Source: JASFBA01 sp034433695
GTDB lineage: Bacteria > Chloroflexota > Chloroflexia > DTKN01
Assembly: GCA_034433695.1 (NCBI GenBank)
Contig: DAOUAK010000163.1
Span: forward strand, 1 to 32,099
DNA: 32,099 nucleotides
Direction of reading: 5' to 3'
The translations under genes and the position numbers were made by a program. This document shows positions 6,574 through 13,753 of the stretch, in pieces. Positions within the stretch are counted from its first letter, which is position 1. Every line of letters begins with the position of its first letter. Below the pieces are notes generated by a model. It was given only the letters and a program-made list of their open reading frames with translations. It did not search any database and was not told where the DNA came from.

Positions 6574-9500
6574 TCAGGGCCGGAAGATGCGGAACACCAG
6601 GGGCAGGTAGATCGAATAACGCGGAGGCAAGAGGACGGTTACCCTATCCTGGAAGGTATCCGTCCCGCAACTTCCGGTCACGGCCAGAGTTACGCTAAAG
6701 TCCCCGGCGGCGGTGTAGGTATAGACGGGGTTGGGCTCGTGGCTTACGCCGACCCCGTCGCCAAAGGTCCAGGTGTAGGAGAAGGGGCCGGTCCCGGAGA
6801 CGGCGGAGGTAAAGTGCATGGCCTCGCCCAGGACAACGGGGCTATCGGAAGTGAAGGTGGCCTGGGGGGCAAAGCAGAGGACCTTGACGGTCAGGTCGGC
6901 TTCGCCCACGTCACAGGCGTTAGAAACATAGGCAGTAACGGTGAAGGAACCATAGTCCGTGTAGGTGTAAACTGGCGTGGGCGTATCCAGACCGCTTCCG
7001 TAGCCCGGCCCGCCGAAATCCCAGGTGTAAGTAAAGTAGGGAGGAGATCCCTGGGCAGTGGCCGTAAAGTGCATGGGATTCCCGAGTTCTACCGGGCTAT
7101 CGCTTGTCAGGGAGACCGTGGGAGTGATGCAACCGGTGATGACGCTGAAGGCGTCGGGCAGGGAGACCTCCTGGCAGTCGCCGTTGTAGAGGGTGAGGGT
7201 GTAGGTGCCGGGAGCAAGAACGGCCGGCACCACCGCGTTCAGGGTGGTGGAGGAGACCAGGGTGACCGAGAGGAGCCAGGTCTCTCCCAGTTTCAGGTCT
7301 AGAGTGGGCAGGAAGTTGTTGCCTTCGACCTGCACCGGTGTGGCGTAGCCGTAAGAACCATAGTTCGGGACCATACGCTCCAGGGTCGGGCTTGGGTTGG
7401 GCGGGAGTGGATGGGTGATCTCTACGTCGTCAATGTACCAGCCCACGTCACTCACGGAATAATCGCAGCCGATGCGCCAGCGGATATGGGCGTTCTGGCC
7501 GGCAAAGGCCCCGAGGTCCACCGTGACCTGGGTCCACTGGGTCAGGTCGCCCACCCAGGCCTGCCGGCCGCCCAGCGGGTTGCTGCAACAGGTGCTGATC
7601 GTGCCGTTGTAGCCCCCCGAGGTGATGTACGGCCCCAGGTCGCTCCAGGTGGTACCGCCGTTGGTGGAGATTTCCAGGACGGAGCCGTCGTAGCCGGTTC
7701 CTTCGAACTGGTAACGGTGCCAGAAGGTCAGGATGCTGCCGGCCTCCAGGGGGACGGCCACGGTATTCCAGAGGCGGCTGTCGGTGATGACGGAGTCATC
7801 GGGGACGTACCAGGAGTGGGTGGGACTGTGCGACTGGGCGGTGCTGAGTTGCCAGTGGTCGCTTCCCTGGGCGGCGGCGTGGCTCCACTGGCCGCTACCC
7901 GATTCCATATCGTCGAAAAAGGCGATCCCCAGGGCCACGGTGGCAAAGTGGAAGGGGGCAGACCAGGGGCCGCTGCCGCAGGCGTTGGCGGCCAGGAGAT
8001 GCCACCAGTAGCACCGCCCGCCGGCCAGGGCTTCGGGGGAGGTGTAGGAGGTGTCCGTAAGGCCGTCCACATCGAGCACCGGAGCAGGGAAAAGCGGGCT
8101 TTCGTCCACCTGGAGATGGTAGGTCCGGGCCCAGAGGGTTTCGGCCCACTCGAAGGTGGGCTGGAGCGGTTGGTCAGGTGCCCCATCGGGCGGGGAAAGG
8201 AGGGTGGGGGCGTCGGGCGCGGCAGTGGCCAGGTGCAGGAGCACCTGGGCGTCGTGGGTCCAGGAAAGGTAGTCGGTGGCGGTGATGAGGACAGGATAAT
8301 CTCCGGCCGGCGTGGAGGACGCCACCTCCAGGGTGAGGGTAGCGGTATAGGGAGCGGGGGCCACGGGCGGCTCCACGGTAGCCGTGATGCCGGCCGGGAG
8401 GTCGCCTACCTCCAGGTAGACCGTCTCCGAATAGCCCATGATGCTCCGCACAATCAGGCTGGAGGTGACGAGGCCGCTCGTGCATAGTTCACGTTCGGTC
8501 GGGGTCACCTCGAAGGTGAAGGTGGGCAGGTCCGGCTCCAAAAAGACCTTGACCGCTGGGTCGCCCAGCACGTTGTAGGTCTCCCAGTAGTAACGGGCAC
8601 GCGAGGGGTAACTGGCCTCGACGGCGGCCAGCCCGTCGTCGGTCATCGTCCAGACGTCGGCATGGGGTGTGCCGGGGGCGAAGAGGGAATCGAACATGGC
8701 CCGTTCCAGGATGTCGTCTTCGTCCCAGTAGGAGTACGTGGAAGAGCCCCAGTAGACCAGCCCGCCCTTGTTCTCCTGGAGCACCCACGTTTCGCCAAAG
8801 ACCTCGGTCTGGCCAAAATCACCGGAGAGGCAGGCGTGGCTGGCGACAAAGGGGAACATCCCGTAGTTGGTCAGATTGCGAACGTCGTTGGGGGTAAAGC
8901 CCATCTCCCAGCCGTCGTAGGAGCCGTGGCCGGAGTAGATGATGACCCAGCGACCCTGGTTGAACATCTGGACCAGGTCGTCGTGGGTGGCACCGTAAGT
9001 GACGCAGTAGAGTTGGTCTCCGCCGTAGTTGTTCAGGTTGGGGAAATTGCCCGTATAACCTCCCGGACCGGTGTAGGAATTGATGACATAGTTATGGGTG
9101 CCCTCGGCAACCTGGTAATTGTCGCAGGTGGCCGGGAAGGAGGCCGTTTTTACCCAGGGCTCGTTTCCGGTCAGGTTGGCATAGGCCAGATATTTATTGA
9201 CCATAATAGTGGTCTGCTGGGGGGAACGCACCGGGAAGCGGCCACGGCCGATGTCGGGGTGCCAGTCGCTTTCGCCGTCCATGCAGCCGTAGTAGAGGTC
9301 GGTGGAGGTTTCGATAATGGGGCCGGTGTAGGTAGCGATGGTATCGGTATCGCCGACCAGGAGGACGTAGGAGGGCGGGACGGGCCAGGTATCGTAGGCG
9401 TTCTGGATATAGGCCTTGACAGCGGCGGTGCTCAGGCAGCCGCCGGCGATCTCCGAGCAGCGGGTCACGGTGACGTCCAGGCCCCGGCTTTCGCGCAGGT

Positions 9501-10323
9501 CGGCCAGAGGAAGGATGGCGTTATAGTAGGCGTCGGCGGTGATGATGAGGTAGCCGACGGCGGAGGTGGGGGGGAGCGGCCGGCCCTGGTTATAGTTCAG
9601 GACACGGCGGGAGAGCGTCCTTTCGAAAGCGGGGGAAGCATAGCGTTCGGCCAGCGCCCGAGTGCGGGCCATATCGCTGCCCTGCAACCTCAGGCGGAAG
9701 GTGAAGGAGCGGCAGAGGCGCAGGGTGCCGGCGGCGGGGTCATAGGCCACCGGCCAGACCTCGACCGGCACGATGCGGTGGCCGCGGATCACATAGGGCT
9801 CGCCAAGGGCCAGCGGCGACGCGGGGTAGAGGCCGCCACCGGTGTAAAAGGCCCGGTCAATGACGAGGGGACGCTTCTCCGCACCGGGAACCTTGGGAAC
9901 AGGCGGCTGGAGTGGGTAGATGGGAAAGAGGCCCAGTTCGACCAGGGTGGAATCGGAGCAGTTGGCCTGGAGGATCTCCAGGGTTACCTCGGCGCCGAAG
10001 GGGATTTCGACCTCGCGGCGCAGGACCGGGAGGTCGGGCCGGCCGATTTCGACTCCGTGGCCGTAACCGGGGCCATAAAGACGGGTATACAACCCCTCGA
10101 AGTCGGCGGCCCAGACGCCGGGGAGGTCGGCCCGGAGGACAATGGCATCCGGATCGGCGGAGAGGAGGGAGAGGGCCGGCCGGGCGGGGGAAGTGCTCCC
10201 CAGGGGCAGCCAGCGTTCGCCCTGGGGAACGGGTGGCGGGCCGGCCTGGACCACCATCGTGCCGATGGCAGTCAGCACAGCCAGTACAGACAGGATCGCT
10301 GGGAAGCGGCGAGTTAGGGTCAT
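6574..10323 (-). CDS. secreted gingipain-type (peptidase C25) multidomain protease
   Basis: 1249 aa. Signal peptide 1-27 (basic MTLTRR, hydrophobic core, cleavage after VQA). A propeptide-like region (about 30-250) is followed by a C25 caspase-fold catalytic domain: VGYLIITADAY, SYVLLVGDTD, IIYSGHGS (His466) and FVASHACLSGDF (Cys498, the nucleophile), then ETYNVLGDPAVKVF. Behind it come a beta domain, an FnIII-like domain (about 700-800), a MAM/jelly-roll domain (FFDDMESG ... WYIDDVEI, about 800-980), an IPT/TIG-like domain and two PKD domains (TYTWDFGG, SYTWTFGDG; about 1065-1231). It ends YLPLVFRIFRP, a tail of the type seen on Chloroflexi exported proteins. C25 enzymes are cysteine endopeptidases; specificity cannot be read. 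ATG 10323 follows AAGGAGG. Likely scavenging or surface processing. Confidence 0.93.
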   Translation of the reverse strand: MTLTRRFPAILSVLAVLTAIGTMVVQAGPPPVPQGERWLPLGSTSPARPALSLLSADPDAIVLRADLPGVWAADFEGLYTRLYGPGYGHGVEIGRPDLPVLRREVEIPFGAEVTLEILQANCSDSTLVELGLFPIYPLQPPVPKVPGAEKRPLVIDRAFYTGGGLYPASPLALGEPYVIRGHRIVPVEVWPVAYDPAAGTLRLCRSFTFRLRLQGSDMARTRALAERYASPAFERTLSRRVLNYNQGRPLPPTSAVGYLIITADAYYNAILPLADLRESRGLDVTVTRCSEIAGGCLSTAAVKAYIQNAYDTWPVPPSYVLLVGDTDTIATYTGPIIETSTDLYYGCMDGESDWHPDIGRGRFPVRSPQQTTIMVNKYLAYANLTGNEPWVKTASFPATCDNYQVAEGTHNYVINSYTGPGGYTGNFPNLNNYGGDQLYCVTYGATHDDLVQMFNQGRWVIIYSGHGSYDGWEMGFTPNDVRNLTNYGMFPFVASHACLSGDFGQTEVFGETWVLQENKGGLVYWGSSTYSYWDEDDILERAMFDSLFAPGTPHADVWTMTDDGLAAVEASYPSRARYYWETYNVLGDPAVKVFLEPDLPTFTFEVTPTERELCTSGLVTSSLIVRSIMGYSETVYLEVGDLPAGITATVEPPVAPAPYTATLTLEVASSTPAGDYPVLITATDYLSWTHDAQVLLHLATAAPDAPTLLSPPDGAPDQPLQPTFEWAETLWARTYHLQVDESPLFPAPVLDVDGLTDTSYTSPEALAGGRCYWWHLLAANACGSGPWSAPFHFATVALGIAFFDDMESGSGQWSHAAAQGSDHWQLSTAQSHSPTHSWYVPDDSVITDSRLWNTVAVPLEAGSILTFWHRYQFEGTGYDGSVLEISTNGGTTWSDLGPYITSGGYNGTISTCCSNPLGGRQAWVGDLTQWTQVTVDLGAFAGQNAHIRWRIGCDYSVSDVGWYIDDVEITHPLPPNPSPTLERMVPNYGSYGYATPVQVEGNNFLPTLDLKLGETWLLSVTLVSSTTLNAVVPAVLAPGTYTLTLYNGDCQEVSLPDAFSVITGCITPTVSLTSDSPVELGNPMHFTATAQGSPPYFTYTWDFGGPGYGSGLDTPTPVYTYTDYGSFTVTAYVSNACDVGEADLTVKVLCFAPQATFTSDSPVVLGEAMHFTSAVSGTGPFSYTWTFGDGVGVSHEPNPVYTYTAAGDFSVTLAVTGSCGTDTFQDRVTVLLPPRYSIYLPLVFRIFRP

Positions 10324-10350
10324 CCTTTTCCTCCTTTGGCTTTGCTAGGT

Positions 10351-10368
10351 TTGTTCCGGGAAGAACAA
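10351..10368 (-). promoter_or_regulatory. candidate operator of the C25 protease gene
   Basis: TTGTTCCGGGAAGAACAA has 6-bp perfect inverted arms around a 6-base centre and begins four bases after the -10 box, so it covers the start of transcription. It is oriented GTTC-N6-GAAC, which is not the known LexA box arrangement. Confidence 0.45.
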
Positions 10369-10372
10369 TTTG

Positions 10373-10401
10373 ATTATACAGGCTCGGGGCGGAAATGGCA
10401 A
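10373..10401 (-). promoter_or_regulatory. promoter of the C25 protease gene
   Basis: Minus strand: TTGCCA (10401-10396), a 17-base spacer and perfect TATAAT (10378-10373), about 50 bases before the ATG at 10323. Confidence 0.88.
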
Positions 10402-10445
10402 ACTCGTGAGCGTTTTTTGGTGGGGACATACCGTAGAGAGCCGTA

Positions 10446-10469
10446 AAACGGGCCGACTGCGGCCTGTTT
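10446..10469. repeat. inverted repeat overlapping the dnaX -35 box
   Basis: AAACGGGCCG (10446-10455) pairs with CGGCCTGTTT (10460-10469), 10 bp with one G-T wobble and a 4-base loop. It ends inside the -35 hexamer of the dnaX promoter, so an operator is possible; it is not a convincing terminator for either divergent gene. Confidence 0.4.
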
Positions 10470-10496
10470 GCATGTCCGGCCCGAACGTAGTACAAT
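10468..10496 (+). promoter_or_regulatory. promoter of the dnaX-recR operon
   Basis: TTGCAT (10468-10473), a 17-base spacer and TACAAT (10491-10496), 54 bases before the dnaX ATG. Nothing else promoter-like was seen before the following plus-strand genes. Confidence 0.78.
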
Positions 10497-10549
10497 AGAA
10501 AAAGCAGGGGCATACGACCGTACGCCCAATACAAACAAGGAGACTGGAG

Positions 10550-12241
10550 ATGGCCGGTCAGGTCCTCTACCGTAAATGGCGCCCCCAGCGTTTCGAGGAG
10601 ATCATCGGGCAGGAGCACATCACCCGCACCCTGCAGCGGGCCCTGGCCTCCGGCCGCATTGCCCATGCCTACCTCTTCGCCGGCCCCCGCGGCACCGGGA
10701 AAACCTCTACGGCCCGGATTCTGGCCAAGGCGGTCAACTGCACCGGTGGCCCACCTCTGCCCTGTAACACCTGCCCGACCTGTCTGGCCATCAGCGAAGG
10801 CCGGGCCGTAGACCTTATCGAGATCGACGGCGCTTCCAACCGGGGCATCGACGAGATCCGCGACCTGCGGGAGAAGGTGCGCTTTGCCCCCAGCGAAGCG
10901 CGTTACAAGGTCTATATCATTGACGAAAGCCACATGCTCACCACCGAGGCCTTCAACGCCCTCCTGAAAACCCTGGAGGAGCCGCCGCCGCACGTCATCT
11001 TCGTCCTGGCCACCACCGAGCCTCACCGCATCCCCCCCACCGTCCTCTCGCGCTGCCAGCGCTTCGACTTTCGGCGGGTGCGCACCTCCGACATCGTCCG
11101 GCGGCTGGAAGACATCGTCCGCGCCGAGGGCCTTCAGGCCACCCGGCCGGCCCTGGAACTCATCGCCCGGAGCGCCACCGGCAGCATGCGCGATGCCGAA
11201 AGCCTCCTGGACCAGTTGCTCGTCTATGGACGCGAGGGCACGCTCGACGAAACCGCGGTCCAGGCCCTCCTGGGGATGCGCGGCAGCGAGCAGGTGCCGG
11301 CGCTCGTGGACGCCCTCATCGCCGGGGACCTGCCGGCCGCCCTGCGCCTGCTCCAGCGCCTGGTGGACGACGGCGTGGACCTGCGGCAGCTCAACCGCGA
11401 ACTGGTCGGCTACCTGCGGGGGCTTCTGTTTCTGGCCGTAACCCAGGACGGGGCCGACCTGCTTGACGTCACCGGCGAGACGCTCTCGGAGATGCGTCTC
11501 CAGGCACAGCGCACCACGGTGGCCCGTCTGGTCGATTGGGTGCGCCGCTTCAGCCTGCTCGATGCCGACCTCAAGGCCGGGTGGTACGGCCAACTCCCCT
11601 TTGAACTGGCGCTGGTGGAAGCCACCCTGCCCGCTGCCGAGCCGGCCCGTCCGCTCGAAAGTCGTGGGACGACCCCGCCTCCCTCCCCACGACCCGGTCC
11701 GGGGCGTCCGCCCGGACCGGAGCGCCGCCCGGACGTGGTATCCCCTTCCCCGCCTCCTCCGAGCGGAGCGACGTCCCCCCCACCGGCCGAGGAAAGAACC
11801 GGAGGGGAACTGACCCTGGAGGAGGTCCTGCGGGTCTGGCCCGAGGTGGTCGAAAGCATCCGCCCGGTGAACCCCTCGGTGCAGGCCCTGCTCCACGGCT
11901 ACTCCTGCCAGCCCATCGCCGTGGAGGGCCGGGTCGTCGTCCTGGGTTTTCGCTTCGAATTCCACAAGGGGAAAATCGAGGAGGTGCGCAATCGGCGGAT
12001 CGTGGAGCAGGCGCTCAGCAAGGCGCTGCACGGGAATTACGGCATCCGCTGTGTACTGAGCGCCGGGGCCTCCGGGTCGGACGCCCGCGCGTCCGGCCGG
12101 CCGGCCGAGGGACGACGGAATCGGGAACGCGATCAAATTCAGGAGAATCCCCGGATTCGAGCGGCAGCCAACATCTTCAACGCCCGAATCGTCGGGGTAC
12201 AGCATACCGCGTCTTCCGAAGAGGACGGTAGCGGATCATGA
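10550..12241 (+). CDS. dnaX: DNA polymerase III subunit gamma/tau
   Basis: 563 aa. Clamp-loader AAA+ ATPase of the replisome. It opens with LYRKWRPQRFEEIIGQEH, then Walker A GPRGTGKT (45-52), a zinc knuckle with Cys64, Cys72, Cys75 and Cys78, Walker B YIIDESH (122-128), sensor 1 LATTEPHRIP and the SRC box LSRCQRFDF. A Pro/Arg-rich linker at about residues 370-415 separates the clamp-loader core from a C-terminal tau-like domain. The ATG at 10550 follows AAGGAG. No A-run or other slippery site for programmed frameshifting was seen, so a single long product is expected. It heads the ybaB-recR cluster, a widely conserved arrangement. Confidence 0.97.
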   Translation: MAGQVLYRKWRPQRFEEIIGQEHITRTLQRALASGRIAHAYLFAGPRGTGKTSTARILAKAVNCTGGPPLPCNTCPTCLAISEGRAVDLIEIDGASNRGIDEIRDLREKVRFAPSEARYKVYIIDESHMLTTEAFNALLKTLEEPPPHVIFVLATTEPHRIPPTVLSRCQRFDFRRVRTSDIVRRLEDIVRAEGLQATRPALELIARSATGSMRDAESLLDQLLVYGREGTLDETAVQALLGMRGSEQVPALVDALIAGDLPAALRLLQRLVDDGVDLRQLNRELVGYLRGLLFLAVTQDGADLLDVTGETLSEMRLQAQRTTVARLVDWVRRFSLLDADLKAGWYGQLPFELALVEATLPAAEPARPLESRGTTPPPSPRPGPGRPPGPERRPDVVSPSPPPPSGATSPPPAEERTGGELTLEEVLRVWPEVVESIRPVNPSVQALLHGYSCQPIAVEGRVVVLGFRFEFHKGKIEEVRNRRIVEQALSKALHGNYGIRCVLSAGASGSDARASGRPAEGRRNRERDQIQENPRIRAAANIFNARIVGVQHTASSEEDGSGS

Positions 12242-12267
12242 TTCGCCCGTACTAAGGAGGTATAAGG

Positions 12268-12597
12268 ATGCGTATGGGCTCTAGACACGGACGGGGCGGC
12301 CCTTCATCCCTTCTGCGCCAGGTCCAGCAGAAACAGGAGCAGATCATGGGGGACCTGGCCCAGAAAACGGTGGAGGTCACGGTGGGGGGTGGAGCGGTAC
12401 GGCTGGTGATGAACGGCCACCAGGAGGTCCGGGAACTGGCCATCGCCCCCGAGGTGGTGAACCCCGACGACGTCGGGATGCTCCAGGACCTCCTGATCGC
12501 CGCCTTCAACGAGGGCGTGGCCCGCTCCCGGGAACTGGCCGAAGAAAGTATGCGGACCCTGCTGGAAGGACTGGGCCTCCCCGGCCTGGGCCCATAG
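12268..12597 (+). CDS. YbaB/EbfC family nucleoid-associated protein
   Basis: 109 aa, typical for the family. These small dimeric proteins bind DNA and are almost always encoded between dnaX and recR, as here. The helix QVQQKQEQIMGDLAQKTVEVTVGGGAVRLVMNGHQEVRELAIAPEVV, in which a helix leads into a three-stranded sheet, and the following DDVGMLQDLLIAAFNEGVARS helix are diagnostic. Start ATG 12268 follows AAGGAGG with seven bases between. 26 bases separate it from dnaX, so co-transcription is expected. Confidence 0.95.
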   Translation: MRMGSRHGRGGPSSLLRQVQQKQEQIMGDLAQKTVEVTVGGGAVRLVMNGHQEVRELAIAPEVVNPDDVGMLQDLLIAAFNEGVARSRELAEESMRTLLEGLGLPGLGP

Positions 12598-12599
12598 TG

Positions 12600-12623
12600 G
12601 GGACAACTGCGAGCCATTGTCCC
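12600..12623 (+). other. small hairpin just before the recR SD
   Basis: GGGACAA (12600-12606) pairs with TTGTCCC (12617-12623) across a 10-base loop. It ends two bases before the recR SD (GAGG, 12626-12629) and starts right after the ybaB-like stop, so it could affect recR initiation. A 7-bp stem can occur by chance. Confidence 0.35.
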
Positions 12624-12635
12624 ACGAGGTAAGCC

Positions 12636-13250
12636 TTGAGAGTCGAAGTGGAACGCTACCTGCCCCGGCCGGTTGCCCGACTGGTGGAGGAATTGGTCCG
12701 GCTGCCGGGCATCGGCCCCAAAAGCGCCTCGCGCCTGGCCTATTACCTCCTGCGCGTTCCCGAGGAGGAGGCCCGGGCCCTGGCCGAAGCCATCCTGGAG
12801 ATGAAGCGGCGCATCCTCCTCTGTTCGCGCTGCTTTAACATCACCGAGGTAGACCCTTGCCCGATCTGCACCGATGAGGAGCGCGACCGCTCCCGCATCT
12901 GCGTCGTCGAGCAGCCGCTGGATGTCATCGCCCTGGAGCGCACCGGCCGCTATCGGGGTCTTTACCATGTCCTGCATGGAGCCATTTCCCCGGTGGAAGG
13001 CATCGGTCCCGAGGAACTGCGCATCCGCGAACTCCTCACCCGGGTCCGTCTCCAGCCGGTGGAGGAGGTCATCCTGGCCACGAACCCGAGCCTGGAAGGC
13101 GATGCCACGGCGATGTACCTGGCCCAGCAACTCATCCCTCTGGGAGTACGGGTAACCCGATTGGCCTATGGCCTGCCGATGGGCGGAGACCTGGAATACG
13201 CCGATGAGGTGACCCTGAGCCGGGCGCTGGAGGGCCGGCGGGAGATGTAG
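12636..13250 (+). CDS. recR: recombination mediator protein RecR
   Basis: 204 aa, full family length. Acts with RecO (and RecF) to load RecA on gapped DNA. Visible parts: helix-hairpin-helix LVRLPGIGPKSASRLAYYLL, the C4 zinc finger CSRCFN...CPIC, and a Toprim domain (ICVVEQPLDVIALERTGRY, then ATNPSLEGDATAMYL). It starts at TTG 12636, supported by GAGG six bases upstream and by the family's usual N-terminus; no ATG or GTG fits better. Third gene of the dnaX operon. A 7-base tandem array begins directly after its stop codon. Confidence 0.97.
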   Translation: MRVEVERYLPRPVARLVEELVRLPGIGPKSASRLAYYLLRVPEEEARALAEAILEMKRRILLCSRCFNITEVDPCPICTDEERDRSRICVVEQPLDVIALERTGRYRGLYHVLHGAISPVEGIGPEELRIRELLTRVRLQPVEEVILATNPSLEGDATAMYLAQQLIPLGVRVTRLAYGLPMGGDLEYADEVTLSRALEGRREM

Positions 13251-13299
13251 GTGTTGCGTGTTGCGTGTTGCGTGTTGCGTGATGCGTGTTGCGTGATGC
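13251..13299. repeat. seven tandem copies of a 7-base unit (GTGTTGC / GTGATGC)
   Basis: Units: GTGTTGC four times, GTGATGC, GTGTTGC, GTGATGC. The array starts immediately after the recR stop and ends 48 bases before the next gene. The unit is not a multiple of three and the array is non-coding, so its length can vary without affecting recR. Confidence 0.95.
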
Positions 13300-13347
13300 G
13301 CGAATGGCGCAGGAACGATGGCGACGGTTCCTTGTAAGGAGAGCCCG

Positions 13348-13719
13348 ATGGAAGAAATCGAGGAAGTGTTGACGGCGATGCTCGATTCCGTGCCGGGAGC
13401 GGCGATGGCCGGCCTTCTGGGGATGGACGGCCTGGGGGTTCAGATCGCCCTGGCGGAATCGCTCCAGGAGGTGGAGACCGAAGTCCTGGAAGTCGAACTG
13501 GCCGCCCTGGCCGAGGCCGTGCAAAAGGCGACCGGCGCGCTCGCTTCCGGACCCAGTTCCGAGTTTTTCCTGGGGACGGCCCGGCTCAACTTCCTGGGAG
13601 TTTCGCTGGCGGGAGAGTCTCCCCCTTCCTACTTCCTCGTCCTGGGCTTTTCCCCGGATGGCGACCTCGGGAAAGCCCGTGAGGCGCTGAGCCGGGCTTG
13701 CGCTTCCCTGTCCGCGTAG
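13348..13719 (+). CDS. Roadblock/LC7-like domain protein
   Basis: 123 aa. The opening EEVLTAMLDSVPGAAMAGLLGMDGLGVQIA has the Roadblock/LC7 signature: a helix, then PGxxxAxLxxxDGxxI. It continues with a long helix (VETEVLEVELAALAEAVQKAT) and a beta region ending in a helix. Roadblock proteins are dimeric platforms for small GTPases such as MglA; no GTPase gene is nearby. The ATG at 13348 follows AAGGAG; an upstream in-frame ATG at 13318 lacks an SD and is rejected. It lies in the recR-prmA interval of the operon, a position I associate with Chloroflexi. Role unknown. Confidence 0.7.
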   Translation: MEEIEEVLTAMLDSVPGAAMAGLLGMDGLGVQIALAESLQEVETEVLEVELAALAEAVQKATGALASGPSSEFFLGTARLNFLGVSLAGESPPSYFLVLGFSPDGDLGKAREALSRACASLSA

Positions 13720-13753
13720 GGCGTCCGGTCCGAATGGCCCCGCGGAGTATCCG

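Noticed and set aside
8662..10317. 551-codon plus-strand frame opposite the C25 protease
   Set aside because: Gly/Val-rich antisense translation with no motif; the minus strand carries a clear signal peptide, catalytic His/Cys and repeat domains.
10351..10368. LexA/SOS box at the C25 promoter
   Set aside because: Half-sites are arranged GTTC-N6-GAAC, opposite to the Gram-positive GAAC-N4-GTTC box, and the gene is not a repair gene.
9857..12205. 782-codon open frame on the minus strand across the C25/dnaX divergent region
   Set aside because: It is antisense to dnaX and out of frame with the C25 gene, crosses two good divergent promoters and shows no domain. Long antisense frames are expected at this GC content.
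10550..12241. Programmed frameshift in dnaX
   Set aside because: No A-run or other slippery heptamer with a downstream structure was seen in the linker region.
13251..13299. CRISPR-like array
   Set aside because: Seven-base units in direct contact, without spacers; it is a simple tandem repeat.
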